DNA from: Palsa-504 sp963756575
GTDB taxonomy: Bacteria; Actinomycetota; Actinomycetes; Streptosporangiales; Streptosporangiaceae
NCBI GenBank assembly: GCA_963756575.1
Contig: CAVWOM010000008.1
Coordinates: 372,001 to 436,000, forward strand
DNA length: 64,000 nucleotides
Reading direction: 5' to 3'
Shown: in pieces, positions 33,200 through 41,060 of the stretch
Layout of the letters: each line of letters starts with the position of its first letter
How positions within the stretch are numbered: position 1 is the first letter of the stretch
Translations under genes and position numbers: made by a program
The notes under the pieces: generated by a model
The model's database searches: none
Told to the model about the DNA's origin: nothing
What the model saw: the letters and a program-made list of their open reading frames with translations, nothing else

Positions 33200-33927
33200 C
33201 CGGTGCTCAGTCGATCGAGGCGGTCGTCCTCGACATGGACGGGGTGCTCATCGACACCGAGCCGGTCTGGCGGGCCGCCGAGTCCGACGTCTTCGCCGGG
33301 CTCGGGATCGCGCTCAGCGAGAGCGACGTGCTCTCCTCGACCGGGCAGCCGATCGAGGAGCTGATCCCGGTCTGGCGGCAGCGGTCGCCGTCGGGCGGCT
33401 CGCTGGCTGGTGCCGCGCTGGCTGGTGCCGCGCTGGCTTCTGCCTCGCTGACCGACGCCGAGGTGGCCGATCTGGTCATCGATCAAGTCATCGCGCACGT
33501 CAAGGCCGAGGGCCGCCCATGCCGGGCGTGACCGCGGCGATCGCGCTCTTCGAACGGTGCGGGCTCCGGCTCGCGATCGCGTCGTCGTCGCCGCGGCGGC
33601 TCATCGACGCCGTGTGCGACCGGCTTGGACTGGATGGCATCGAGGTGCGCTGCTCGGCTATGGACGAGGCCCGGGGCAAGCCGGCCCCGGACGTGTACCT
33701 CGCCGCGGCCCGCAGGCTCGGGGTGGCCGCGGCGCAGTGCCTGGCGGTGGAGGACTCGCTGAACGGGCTGGCGTCGGCCCGGGCGGCGGGCATGACCTGC
33801 GTCGCCGTTCCCGACCCGCTGCTCGCGGCCGATCCCCGCTACGGCGCGGCGGACCTGGTTCTTGCGGTCGCTGACCGACCTGGACGACGCGGCCCTGCGA
33901 GGCCTCGGTGTCCCGGTGCCCAGCTGA
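33196..33927 (+). pseudogene. HAD-family sugar-phosphatase/beta-phosphoglucomutase-like, two compensating frameshifts
   Basis: The N-terminal part reads AVVLDMDGVLIDTEPVW (HAD nucleophile) and stops at 33529-33531. The match continues one frame over from about 33519 with MPGVTAAIALFERCG, LAIASSSPRRLI, GKPAPDVYLAAARRLG and AVEDSLNGLASARAAGM. It then needs a shift back near 33861 to read SLTDLDDAALRGLGVPVPS and stop at 33925. One base is lost at the first site and one gained at the second, so the frame is restored overall. A 15-base duplication (repeat AGAAL) also sits in the linker. Either a pseudogene or two sequencing errors; otherwise it is the last gene of the DeoR operon, starting at TTG 33196. 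Confidence 0.75.
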
Positions 33928-33931
33928 CAGC

Positions 33932-35701
33932 TCAGGTGTCGTCGCGCCATTCCCGGACATCTACCTGGCCTGACTGGCTGACGATCGCGAGGCGCGAGCC
34001 CGCCGGATCGTAGGCAACGTCGTCGCATTCCCCGTCCTGGGGAAGGTAGTGAAGTTCGGTAGCGTCCCAGCGCACAACCGCGATGCGCCGGCCGCGAAGC
34101 CAGAGCACCGTCCCGGCCGGCGTGCAGATGAGGCGCTGCGGACGGGCGCCAAGCGCGGGGCGGACTTCCTGCCAGCCACCCAGCCGCTTACGCCGGAGGA
34201 CCTGCCGGTCAGCCGAACTGGCGAGGATCACCTCACGGAACGACGCGCAGGCGACCAGGGCGCCCTGCGGCGACAGGCCGAGCACGCAGCCCGCGCCGAG
34301 GGGCAGGTTCTCGTAGGAGAACTCGCGCGGCGCCGCGCCATCCTGCGTCACCAGCGTGACCTTGTTGCTGCTGGAGAACATGCCCGGGCCAGCCGCCATG
34401 GCAATCGCCGTCCCGGTCTGGTCGATGGTCGCGGTGGCGAGATTGGACGGGCAGGGCTGCTCCCAGAGCACCGACGCGTCACCGAAATCGCGGACCGCGA
34501 CCCGCCGCCCGTCGTAGGTGGCGAACCTTTCCCCGGCCGCCGTGATGAGGAACTCGTTAGGACGCAGCGGGAGTTCGCTGGTGGTGTGCCGGTCATGGCC
34601 GAAATGAACGAGGACGAGCTTCCTGTCCCTGGCTATGGCGATGGCGGGTATCACGGAACTGGCGACCACGTTGATTCCGCTGCGCAGTGCCTCACCGCTC
34701 GGCATCCCGGCGAGCTCGGACTTGCGGTCTTTGAGCGACCAACGGTGTACCGCGGCGTTCTTCTCGGCGACCAGGACGGTATCTTCGGCCCCGAAGCCGA
34801 CAGTGAGCTGTCCGGCCGGATGGTCGATACGGGTGCTGAAAAGGAGCTCGCCCAGGCCCGGCGCCGGCTTGCGGTCGCGGCCTGAAGCCGGCCGGCCCTG
34901 CTCACGCACAGCCTCCGACTCGGCTAGCTTCCTAAGGAACGCGGCCGCGAACGCCGCCGCGTGCGCGGCCGCCACGGGCTGCAGTTCATTGTCGGCGACG
35001 TCGTGCTTAGTGCCGTCGGCCCGGTCGCTGATCCCGCGGATGGCCAGGAAGGGGAGGCCGTCGTTGAGCTGAGCGGCCCTGATCGCGCCCGCGCTCTCCA
35101 TCTCGATGGCGACGGCGTCGTTGAAATGGCGCCTCAGCCATTCGCGCAGGCCGCCGCGATCGAGTTGCCCGGCCAGGGAATGGTCCGGAGAGTTGAGCAG
35201 CACCTCCCCGGACGCAATCGGCTTGACGTGCACTCGGGGCCGGGCTTCACGGGTGAGCGTCTCCCGCCACGGCACCGTCAGGCTGGCGGCGTACGCGACC
35301 TGCTCGAGCCGGTGACCGGCCGGGCCGCCGCGCGGGCGAGCGTGGAAGCCGTCCTCGTCCTCTTTGCCGCCGTGATAGCTGTGGATCCAGCCGGCGACGA
35401 CGACATCTCCGAGCTTGACGTCGTCCTTGAGGCTGCCCGCGACGCCGACCAGGAGCAGCGCGCGTGGCCCGAAGGTCTGGATGGCGCGCTCGCTGAGAAC
35501 GGAGGTCCCGTTGCCGCCTGGTCCGGTGATCATGAGGATGACCGGCCACGGCACGTCCTTCATCTGACCGCGGACGAAATAGGTGCCAGCCTGGTGCCAG
35601 TCTTCGGACCAGGAGTCCAAGTGATCGCGCATCGCGCGGAACTCTGTCTCCATCGTGGTCACCACGACCACGCCGCCCTTGAAGTCACCCGCGGCGGCCA
35701 T
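33932..35701 (-). CDS. Nucleoside phosphorylase/nucleosidase domain fused to a beta-propeller (possible conflict-system effector)
   Basis: A 589-residue two-domain protein. Residues 1-250 form a PNP/MTAN-type phosphorylase domain: GGVVVVTTMETEFRAM, ITGPGGNGTSVLSERAI, LLVGVAGSLKDDVKLGDVVVA, AIEMESAGAIRAAQ (purine/ribose-binding Glu-Met-Glu) and FLAIRGISDRADG with the catalytic Asp. After a charged linker (about 265-285), residues 290-589 are beta-rich repeats with VHRWSLKDRK, VAVRDFGDASVLW and QVDVREWRDD, resembling WD40-like propeller blades. There is no signal peptide. Such PNP-plus-sensor fusions are known in predicted NLR-like and other bacterial conflict systems, where the enzyme would cleave a nucleoside or nucleotide. 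It stands alone, next to a MITE-like element. Simple nucleoside salvage is the alternative. Confidence 0.8.
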   Translation of the reverse strand: MAAAGDFKGGVVVVTTMETEFRAMRDHLDSWSEDWHQAGTYFVRGQMKDVPWPVILMITGPGGNGTSVLSERAIQTFGPRALLLVGVAGSLKDDVKLGDVVVAGWIHSYHGGKEDEDGFHARPRGGPAGHRLEQVAYAASLTVPWRETLTREARPRVHVKPIASGEVLLNSPDHSLAGQLDRGGLREWLRRHFNDAVAIEMESAGAIRAAQLNDGLPFLAIRGISDRADGTKHDVADNELQPVAAAHAAAFAAAFLRKLAESEAVREQGRPASGRDRKPAPGLGELLFSTRIDHPAGQLTVGFGAEDTVLVAEKNAAVHRWSLKDRKSELAGMPSGEALRSGINVVASSVIPAIAIARDRKLVLVHFGHDRHTTSELPLRPNEFLITAAGERFATYDGRRVAVRDFGDASVLWEQPCPSNLATATIDQTGTAIAMAAGPGMFSSSNKVTLVTQDGAAPREFSYENLPLGAGCVLGLSPQGALVACASFREVILASSADRQVLRRKRLGGWQEVRPALGARPQRLICTPAGTVLWLRGRRIAVVRWDATELHYLPQDGECDDVAYDPAGSRLAIVSQSGQVDVREWRDDT

Positions 35702-35810
35702 CGGACCACCCCCAATGCCGACGATGGGCCAGGCTCGTTCACCCTACTTGACCGAGGACACCCGGGATCTGGGAGGCCGCACTCGCGCGGAACTCGCCGG
35801 AGAAATGCCA

Positions 35811-36193
35811 CCGCGATGCGGCATGGGTGCGGCTCCTTTTCTGTGAGCCCGGTCCCGGGGCGCCCCGGTTCCTGCCTGCTGAGCCCGGTCCCGGGGCGCC
35901 TGATCCGGGCGGGGCGTGCGGTACCGGCCGGGGCCGCCCAGGGGCGCGGCGGCAACCACCGCGATGCCACATCGATGTGGTCTTGACCACCGCAGGGTCA
36001 CATTGACGTGGCTGCCCCGGGGGCCGGTGCCGGGTGGCGGGCGGGAGATCCGGGGGCTGCCGGGCCGGGCCGGGCTGACGGGCCTGCCGGGGCGGGCCGG
36101 GCTGACGGGGCTGGGGGGAATACCGGGCGGCCCGGCTCGCAGCGGCCGTCAGGCCGCTCACACGAAAGGAGCCGCACCCATGCGGCATCGCGG
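35811..36193. mobile_element. MITE-like element with long terminal inverted repeats, copy 2
   Basis: A 383-base element bounded by 38-bp inverted ends (35811-35848 and 36156-36193) matching at 35 of 38 positions. The interior is closely similar to the element at 24195-24702, including the palindrome CCACATCGATGTGG (35967-35980) and only two units of the GGGCTGACGGGG repeat. No transposase or target-site duplication is seen. The region 35702-36375 around it contains no gene apart from this element. Confidence 0.78.
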
Positions 36194-36375
36194 TTGATCT
36201 AGCCACTGCGGCGTCACATCGCGGTGGTGGCTTGCGGCCGAACTTACCGGCTGCTCTCCAGACGCCCCGTGCTGCTCCTGCTGATGGGGAGCGAACTGCT
36301 TCTTTCCGGGTGGGCGGCCTGGCATCTTAGGCGAGGCAGGCTAGATCCAACCGGAACTCATAGGAGGAAGACCCG

Positions 36376-37104
36376 ATGATGCTCCAGGTGGCCGTCAACG
36401 GCGACCGCACGAAGGCTGATCACCCGGCCGTGCCGGTTATGGCGGAGGAACTGGCCCGCGACGCCCGGGAATGCCTGGCCGCTGGCGCGCAGGAGTTCCA
36501 TGTCCACGTCAAGGACGGCGCCGGCCATCCGACCCTCGAGCCCGGGTACGTCGACGGAGCTGTGTCGGCCATGCACGCAGCCGGAGCTCATGTCGTGGGA
36601 GTCACCACCGTCGCCGACATCGAGCCCGATCCGCGGCGGCGGCTGGAGCTGGTCAGCGGATGGACGCGGCCCGCTTACTCCTCGGTCAACCTCAGCGAGG
36701 AGGGAGCCGTAGAGGTGATGCGGGCCCTCCTGGCCGCCGGGATCGGCATCGAGGCGGGTGTGTGGACCCCCGATGACGCCCGCGCCCTCGTGGCATCCGG
36801 GCTAGCCGATCGCGTGACCCGGATCCTGGTCGAGCCCGGTGAAGCCCAGGGCGGCGCGGCCGATGCCATCCCCATGGCCGGTGAGATCCACGAGGTCCTC
36901 GACCGGGCTGGCCTGCGCGCGCCCCGGCTGCAGCACGGTGACGGCGCGCTGACCTGGATCCTCATCGAGGATGCCGTCCGCCGGGGGCTGGATACCCGGG
37001 TCGGCCTGGAAGACACCCTGTACCTGCCCGACGGCAGCCGCGCGCCGGGAAACGCCGCCCTGGTCCGGGCGGCGCGCGGCCTCGGGGCTGGCTCGCCAGG
37101 CTAG
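36376..37104 (+). CDS. BKACE-family (3-keto-5-aminohexanoate cleavage enzyme-like) protein
   Basis: A 242-residue TIM-barrel enzyme of the DUF849/BKACE family. These zinc enzymes condense a beta-keto acid with acetyl-CoA. FHVHVKDGAGHPTLEP has the His-x-His metal ligands, SSVNLSEEGAVEVMRALL follows, then ILVEPGE, LQHGDGALTWILIEDAVRRGLDTRVGLEDTL and PGNAALVRAARGLG. AGGAGG lies eight bases before ATG 36376. At 242 residues it is shorter than the usual 270-310, missing mainly part of the N-terminal loop. It stands alone, so the beta-keto acid substrate cannot be guessed. Confidence 0.85.
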   Translation: MMLQVAVNGDRTKADHPAVPVMAEELARDARECLAAGAQEFHVHVKDGAGHPTLEPGYVDGAVSAMHAAGAHVVGVTTVADIEPDPRRRLELVSGWTRPAYSSVNLSEEGAVEVMRALLAAGIGIEAGVWTPDDARALVASGLADRVTRILVEPGEAQGGAADAIPMAGEIHEVLDRAGLRAPRLQHGDGALTWILIEDAVRRGLDTRVGLEDTLYLPDGSRAPGNAALVRAARGLGAGSPG

Positions 37105-37142
37105 CGGCCGGGCCGCGGACCGCGGGTAGGATGCTCGGACTT

Positions 37143-37955
37143 ATGGGACCTCCCCGCCCCAGGCTCGTGACCGCCGTTGTCTTCGCCGCGTTCCTGAGTA
37201 TGTCCGCGGCGCTGTCCGGCTGCGGGCTGCTGTCAGGCTCCGCGTCTTCGTCGGCATCGGCCGACCCTCCTGCGTCCGCCACGGCTCACTCCGCAGTGCA
37301 TTCTCCGGCTGGGGCCGTGGCGTTTTCGTTCACCGTCACGGGGGACCGTCCCGTGTCGCCGAACGGAAGCCAGGACACTCACATGCCGGGTAGCAGCTGC
37401 GCTAGCGCCACGCTCGCGTCCGATCACGCGCTGGGCGTCAGGGTCGCGCGCGGGTTCGGCCTGACCGGCTTCCCGGCGGCGGCCGCCCTGCTGACGCACT
37501 TCCTCCAGGGGGAGGGCACCGCGGTCGCTTACCGGGCCGGATCGGAGATCTCGAAGCAGGCGCGGGCCAGCAGTGCCTTCCTGGCGGTGGACAACGAGGT
37601 CCAGGCCGCGATCCTGGGCCAGCTGAAAGCGGGCCGGACCCATGTCAGGATCTCCGCCGCGCAGCTGCCGGAGGTGGCGTTCGAGACCAGGACCAGCGAC
37701 CTGTACTGGGGATTCCGCGGTACTCAGGGGCTAACCGTGACCGGAAGCGGGCGTCGCGCGCACGGGCGCTACACCGGGACCCTGTCCTACGTCATACGCG
37801 ACAGCTACGGGTTCCCCGTCGGCGATACCCTCGGCGGCTTCGGCGCGCCCATGCGATACCTGCAGACCGCGTGCGGCGCGCCACAGCACCCCGGCGGGGC
37901 CCGCTGGTTCCCCGACACCATCACGGTGACCGTGCCCTTCAGCCACTCAGTCTGA
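37143..37955 (+). CDS. Secreted lipoprotein of unknown function
   Basis: About 270 residues. A signal peptide (MGPPRPRLVTAVVFAAFLSM) ends in the lipobox ALSGC with Cys27, followed by a Ser/Ala-rich linker typical of surface lipoproteins. The mature domain has two further Cys residues (SSCASA and TACGAP) that may form a disulfide, plus an Arg/Gly-rich strand region and a Pro/Gly-rich end. I do not recognise the family. TAGGAT at 37127-37132 is a likely -10 box ten bases before ATG 37143, so this is preferred over the ATG at 37131 that overlaps the box. Confidence 0.7.
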   Translation: MGPPRPRLVTAVVFAAFLSMSAALSGCGLLSGSASSSASADPPASATAHSAVHSPAGAVAFSFTVTGDRPVSPNGSQDTHMPGSSCASATLASDHALGVRVARGFGLTGFPAAAALLTHFLQGEGTAVAYRAGSEISKQARASSAFLAVDNEVQAAILGQLKAGRTHVRISAAQLPEVAFETRTSDLYWGFRGTQGLTVTGSGRRAHGRYTGTLSYVIRDSYGFPVGDTLGGFGAPMRYLQTACGAPQHPGGARWFPDTITVTVPFSHSV

Positions 37956-38076
37956 CCGCGACGGCGCAGGTCAACTGGGGTACGTAGACGTCTGGCCGCT
38001 CTCGCCGATCGGTGTCTAGCGGCTGGGTTCACGGGTAGGGGGCGAGGAGGAACACGACACAGCGGAGGTATCTGCC

Positions 38077-39156
38077 GTGAGTGACCGGCTGGTTTCCGGG
38101 CTCGTGACGAGGGTGGAGGAGACGCTCAAAGATGTCGGGGACCGGTTCCCCGTCTACGCCGATCCGGCCTCGGGCCGCTGGCATGCGACCGGCGAACCCG
38201 AGTGGAACGGCGGCTTCTGGCCGGCCCTGCTGTGGCTGACCGCGGCGGCCACCGGCGAGACCAGGTACGCCGAAGCCGCGCAGGCGTGCCTCGCGCCGCT
38301 GCGAGCGCACACCGCGACGACCACGATCTTGCGCGGGTTCATGTTCTGGTACGGCGCGGGGCTCGGCATCCGGCTGGGCCTGGCCGGCGCGGACACCGCG
38401 GACACCGCGGTGGCGGGCGGACAGGCGCTGGCCGGGGCCTTCGTGCCGGCCGCGGGCGTCCTGTCCCCGGGGCAGGAAGACGCCAGGCTCTACGAGTGGC
38501 CGAGCCCGGGCGCCTGCGTGGACGGCCTGCCGGGAGCCGTCCCACTGCTCGCCCTGGCCGCCGAGCACACCGGGAACGCGGGCCTGGGAGAGATGGCGGT
38601 CTCGTACGCGTTCGGCATCGGCGTGCTCTGCGTCCGGCCGGACGGGTCGGTCTCGCAGGCGGCGACCTTCGACCAGGCGGGCCGCCTGACCGGCCAGCAC
38701 TCCCCGAACGCGTCCTGCGACCAGAACACCTGGGGCCGCGCCCAGGCCTGGGCGATGCTCGGGCTGGCCCAGGCCGCGCACCTGTCGGACAGGGTGACGC
38801 CGCTGGCGACCGCGGTCGCGGACTGGTACCTGGCCAACGTCCCGGCGGACCGGGTGTGCGCGTGGGAGTTCCACCCGGCCGACCCCGACGCCCCGAAGGA
38901 CACCTCGGCCACCGCGATCGCCGCCGCGGCCCTGGTCAAGCTGGCCCCGCTGGCCGGCGAGCACTACCGCGCCGCGGCCGCCGAGACGCTCGCCGTGCTC
39001 GGCGAGCGCCATCTCGGGCGCCACGGCGGCCTCGTGGACGGCTGCTACAACGCGCGCCAGGGCCTAGCCCCGCGGAACGAGCTCATCTGGGGCGACTACT
39101 TCGCCCTGGAAGCTGCCCTCGGCCTGCAGGGAACTCTCTACACCGCCACCCTTTAG
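38077..39156 (+). CDS. Glycoside hydrolase family 88-like (unsaturated glucuronyl hydrolase)
   Basis: A 359-residue alpha/alpha-barrel protein. WNGGFWPALLWLTAAAT, TWGRAQAWAMLGLAQAAH, PKDTSATAIAAAALVKLA and LIWGDYFALEAALGL match the conserved segments of GH88 unsaturated glucuronyl hydrolases. These hydrate the double bond left by polysaccharide lyases on uronic acid oligomers. There is no signal peptide, so it acts inside the cell on imported oligosaccharides. GTCT-N15-GGGTAG at 38014-38038 is a possible stress-type promoter. No lyase or sugar transporter is next to it, so the natural glycan is unknown. Its stop overlaps the convergent kinase gene. Confidence 0.82.
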   Translation: MSDRLVSGLVTRVEETLKDVGDRFPVYADPASGRWHATGEPEWNGGFWPALLWLTAAATGETRYAEAAQACLAPLRAHTATTTILRGFMFWYGAGLGIRLGLAGADTADTAVAGGQALAGAFVPAAGVLSPGQEDARLYEWPSPGACVDGLPGAVPLLALAAEHTGNAGLGEMAVSYAFGIGVLCVRPDGSVSQAATFDQAGRLTGQHSPNASCDQNTWGRAQAWAMLGLAQAAHLSDRVTPLATAVADWYLANVPADRVCAWEFHPADPDAPKDTSATAIAAAALVKLAPLAGEHYRAAAAETLAVLGERHLGRHGGLVDGCYNARQGLAPRNELIWGDYFALEAALGLQGTLYTATL

Positions 39157-39710
39157 ATCGCGGCGGCCACGCGGACGCGGCTGGCGTCGAGGTCGGCCAG
39201 GATGGCCTCGACGGTCTGCGGAGCGCTCAGCTGGGTCGAGTCGAGCCACAGGCCGATCCGTTCGGTCTCCTCACGCAGCAGGGCCTGCAGCGCGCCGACC
39301 GAGAACTTGCCCGCGTCGTAGGCGGTCCCGAGCCGTTCCCGTTCGCGCCGCTCGATGGCCGCCGCATCCGGGTCGAGGAAGACCAGGTGGAATTCGGGGA
39401 CCGGGACCCGCTCGAGGAAGTCCCGCAGCACCGGGCCGATGATCACGTCCTCGACGACGACGTCGTACCCGTCCCCGAGGTAGACGGACGCTACCGCCAG
39501 TGCCCCCGCGTACCGGAGCACGAGCTGGCGCAGTTCCTTGTCGCCGGCGCCGGGACGCATGTCATGGCGCCCGCTGATCACCATCGCGTGAATGGCGTCG
39601 CCCGGCACGCAGACGCCTCGCTCCAATTGTCCCGCGAGCAGCCGCGCGACCGTGGACTTTCCCGCCGCGGACACGCCCGAGATCACGAATAGCGCCACGT
39701 CGTCGATCAT
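39153..39710 (-). CDS. P-loop small-molecule kinase (AAA_33/phosphotransferase-like)
   Basis: A 185-residue kinase-like NTPase. FVISGVSAAGKSTVARLLA is the Walker A loop, DDAIHAMV-type and DVVVEDVII segments hold the metal-binding acid, and LVFLDPD with an Arg-rich lid (IERRERERLGTAY) follow. The pattern resembles chloramphenicol-phosphotransferase-like and AAA_33 proteins that phosphorylate small hydroxyl compounds, sometimes antibiotics. The gene overlaps the glycosidase tail-to-tail by four bases. Nothing else in its surroundings indicates a substrate, and an antibiotic-resistance role would be speculative. Confidence 0.75.
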   Translation of the reverse strand: MIDDVALFVISGVSAAGKSTVARLLAGQLERGVCVPGDAIHAMVISGRHDMRPGAGDKELRQLVLRYAGALAVASVYLGDGYDVVVEDVIIGPVLRDFLERVPVPEFHLVFLDPDAAAIERRERERLGTAYDAGKFSVGALQALLREETERIGLWLDSTQLSAPQTVEAILADLDASRVRVAAAI

Positions 39711-39834
39711 GTCAGCGGGGCCGTGCTCGCGTCACGCGGGTTTCGCCGCGGCTGGTCGCGTGTAACCAGCGGCGGCTCCCGTAGGTATTCATGGTCAGAG
39801 ACAGCCAGCTCCCCGGGGGAAAGGCGGAGACGCA

Positions 39835-39912
39835 GTGGAGCGTGAGGAATTCGCCGGCTTCTACGCCGCCAGCTTTCAGCGGCTGGTGGGGCAGCTCTAC
39901 GCGATGACCGGC
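39835..39912 (+). pseudogene. N-terminal fragment of a SigE-type ECF sigma factor
   Basis: GTG 39835 opens VEREEFAGFYAASFQRLVGQ and LYAMTG, which is the start of region 2 in SAM-type/SigE-like ECF sigma factors. The match ends abruptly near 39912 where an unrelated sequence begins in another frame. Only about 26 residues remain, so it cannot function. Confidence 0.55.
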
Positions 39913-40311
39913 CATCCACGCCATCGCCGTCGAGCCGGTGCCGGACAGTCCCGGGCGCCTGCTGGTGGACCTGGACTACATCGTCGGGTGGGTCTCGCCC
40001 ACGTCGCCGGCCACCACGCTGGACTTCTGGATCTGCCCGGCCACGCTGGTCTTCGACCCGGCCCGGGACCTGACCACCGACGTCGACATGCGCGGGTGGG
40101 CCTTCTAGCTGCACCTCAACCAGGTAACCCGGTCCGAACCGGACGAACGCGGTAACTACGAGTGGACCCTGTCCGGCGACCGCTTCACGATCGAAATCGG
40201 CTCACCCAGCTTCCCGCAGTACCTGCGCCGCCCGCCGATCTTCAGCGACGGCCCCTGGCTCTCCGTCGAGGAACGGGGAGGATCAGCTTCGCCCGCGCGG
40301 CCTATCGCTGA
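39913..40311 (+). pseudogene. Remnant of an unidentified protein with in-frame stop and frameshift
   Basis: A continuous protein-like reading runs from about 39917 (HAIAVEPVPDSPGRLLVDLD, then YIVGWVSP), meets a TAG at 40106-40108 in WAF-stop-LHLNQVTRS, continues with TLSGDRFTIE and LRRPPIFSDGPW, and then needs a one-base shift near 40281 to read ISFARAAYR and stop at 40309. The composition is coding-like throughout. The family is not one I can name. Its N-terminus is fused to the sigma factor fragment, so the region was rearranged. Confidence 0.55.
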
Positions 40312-40461
40312 TTACGGACGCCTCACCTGGTCGGCGAACCTGCGCCAGGCGGCCGGGGCGAACCGCAGCACCACGCCGGACTCGTTCTTGGTGTCGCGGA
40401 CGAGCACAAGGTCGCGGGCGGCTACCTCGACGCAATTGGCCTCTGAGCCGGTCTCGGGCAC
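40312..40461 (-). CDS. Truncated DUF397-domain protein
   Basis: Forty-nine residues from GTG 40461: VPETGSEANCVEVAARDLVL, then VRDTKNESGVVLRF and APAAWRRFADQVRR. The NCVEVA...VRDTK...LRF...W..F pattern is DUF397, small proteins usually encoded beside an XRE-type regulator in actinomycetes. The common N-terminal WRKSSYS segment and the partner regulator are both missing, so this is probably a fragment left in a decayed region. Confidence 0.5.
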   Translation of the reverse strand: MPETGSEANCVEVAARDLVLVRDTKNESGVVLRFAPAAWRRFADQVRRP

Positions 40462-40470
40462 ACTGGTCGG

Positions 40471-40971
40471 GTGGATGTGCTGGCCGCGCTGAACGCGGGT
40501 GAGCCCGCGATCATGTTGCGCCGGGCCGAGGCCGGCGACCTGCCCGCGATCGTGAGCCTGCTCGCGGCCGACCAGCTCGGGGCCGTCCGCGACGGCATCC
40601 GGGACGACGCCGACCTGCGGGCTTACCGGCGGGCCTTCGCCGCGATCGACCGGGACCCGGCGCACGTCCTGGCCGTAGCGGTCGCGGGGGATCGCGTCGT
40701 CGCCACCATGCAGTTGTCGTTCCTGCCCGGCCTGGCCCGGCGGGGTGCCCTCCGGGCCCAGATCGAAGCCGTCCGGGTCGACCAGGCCTACCGTGGCGGC
40801 GGCCTCGGCCGCGCCATGCTCACCTGGGCGATCGGCGAAGCGCGGCGGCGCGGCTGCACACTGGTCCAGCTGACCACGGACAAGTCCCGCGCCGGCGCGC
40901 ACCGTTTCTACGAACGACTCGGGTTCACCGCCTCGCACGAAGGCATGAAGCTCATCCTCGACCGCGCCTAG
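40471..40971 (+). CDS. GNAT-family N-acetyltransferase
   Basis: A 166-residue acetyltransferase if GTG 40471 is used; ATG 40513 (MLRRAEAGDL) is an equally good start and aligns better with the family. LRRAEAGDLPAIVSLLAAD is the first helix, VVATMQLSFLPGL the central strand, AYRGGGLGRAMLTWAI the acetyl-CoA pyrophosphate loop, and TTDKSRAGAHRFYERLGF the C-terminal part, all typical of GNAT. The acceptor is unknown. It stands alone between decayed sequences and a stress-type membrane operon. Confidence 0.88.
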   Translation: MDVLAALNAGEPAIMLRRAEAGDLPAIVSLLAADQLGAVRDGIRDDADLRAYRRAFAAIDRDPAHVLAVAVAGDRVVATMQLSFLPGLARRGALRAQIEAVRVDQAYRGGGLGRAMLTWAIGEARRRGCTLVQLTTDKSRAGAHRFYERLGFTASHEGMKLILDRA

Positions 40972-40995
40972 AGCCTGCTTTCTTGACGTATTCGC

Positions 40996-41020
40996 GTTAG
41001 AGCTGCCCTCGGGCGGGTAG
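40996..41020 (+). promoter_or_regulatory. SigB/SigF-like promoter of the holin/DUF3618 operon
   Basis: GTTA (40996-40999), 15 bases, GGGTAG (41015-41020) fits the actinobacterial stress pattern GNNT-N14-16-GGGTA. It lies 41 bases before the ATG of a stress-type membrane protein gene. Confidence 0.5.
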
Positions 41021-41060
41021 CGCAGCAACCTCCGAAGAGTTAGCGAAGGGGGCGGTCCGC

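Noticed and set aside
40983..41011. Housekeeping promoter with TTGACG at 40983
   Set aside because: No acceptable -10 box lies 16-18 bases downstream; the GTTA-N15-GGGTAG box fits better.
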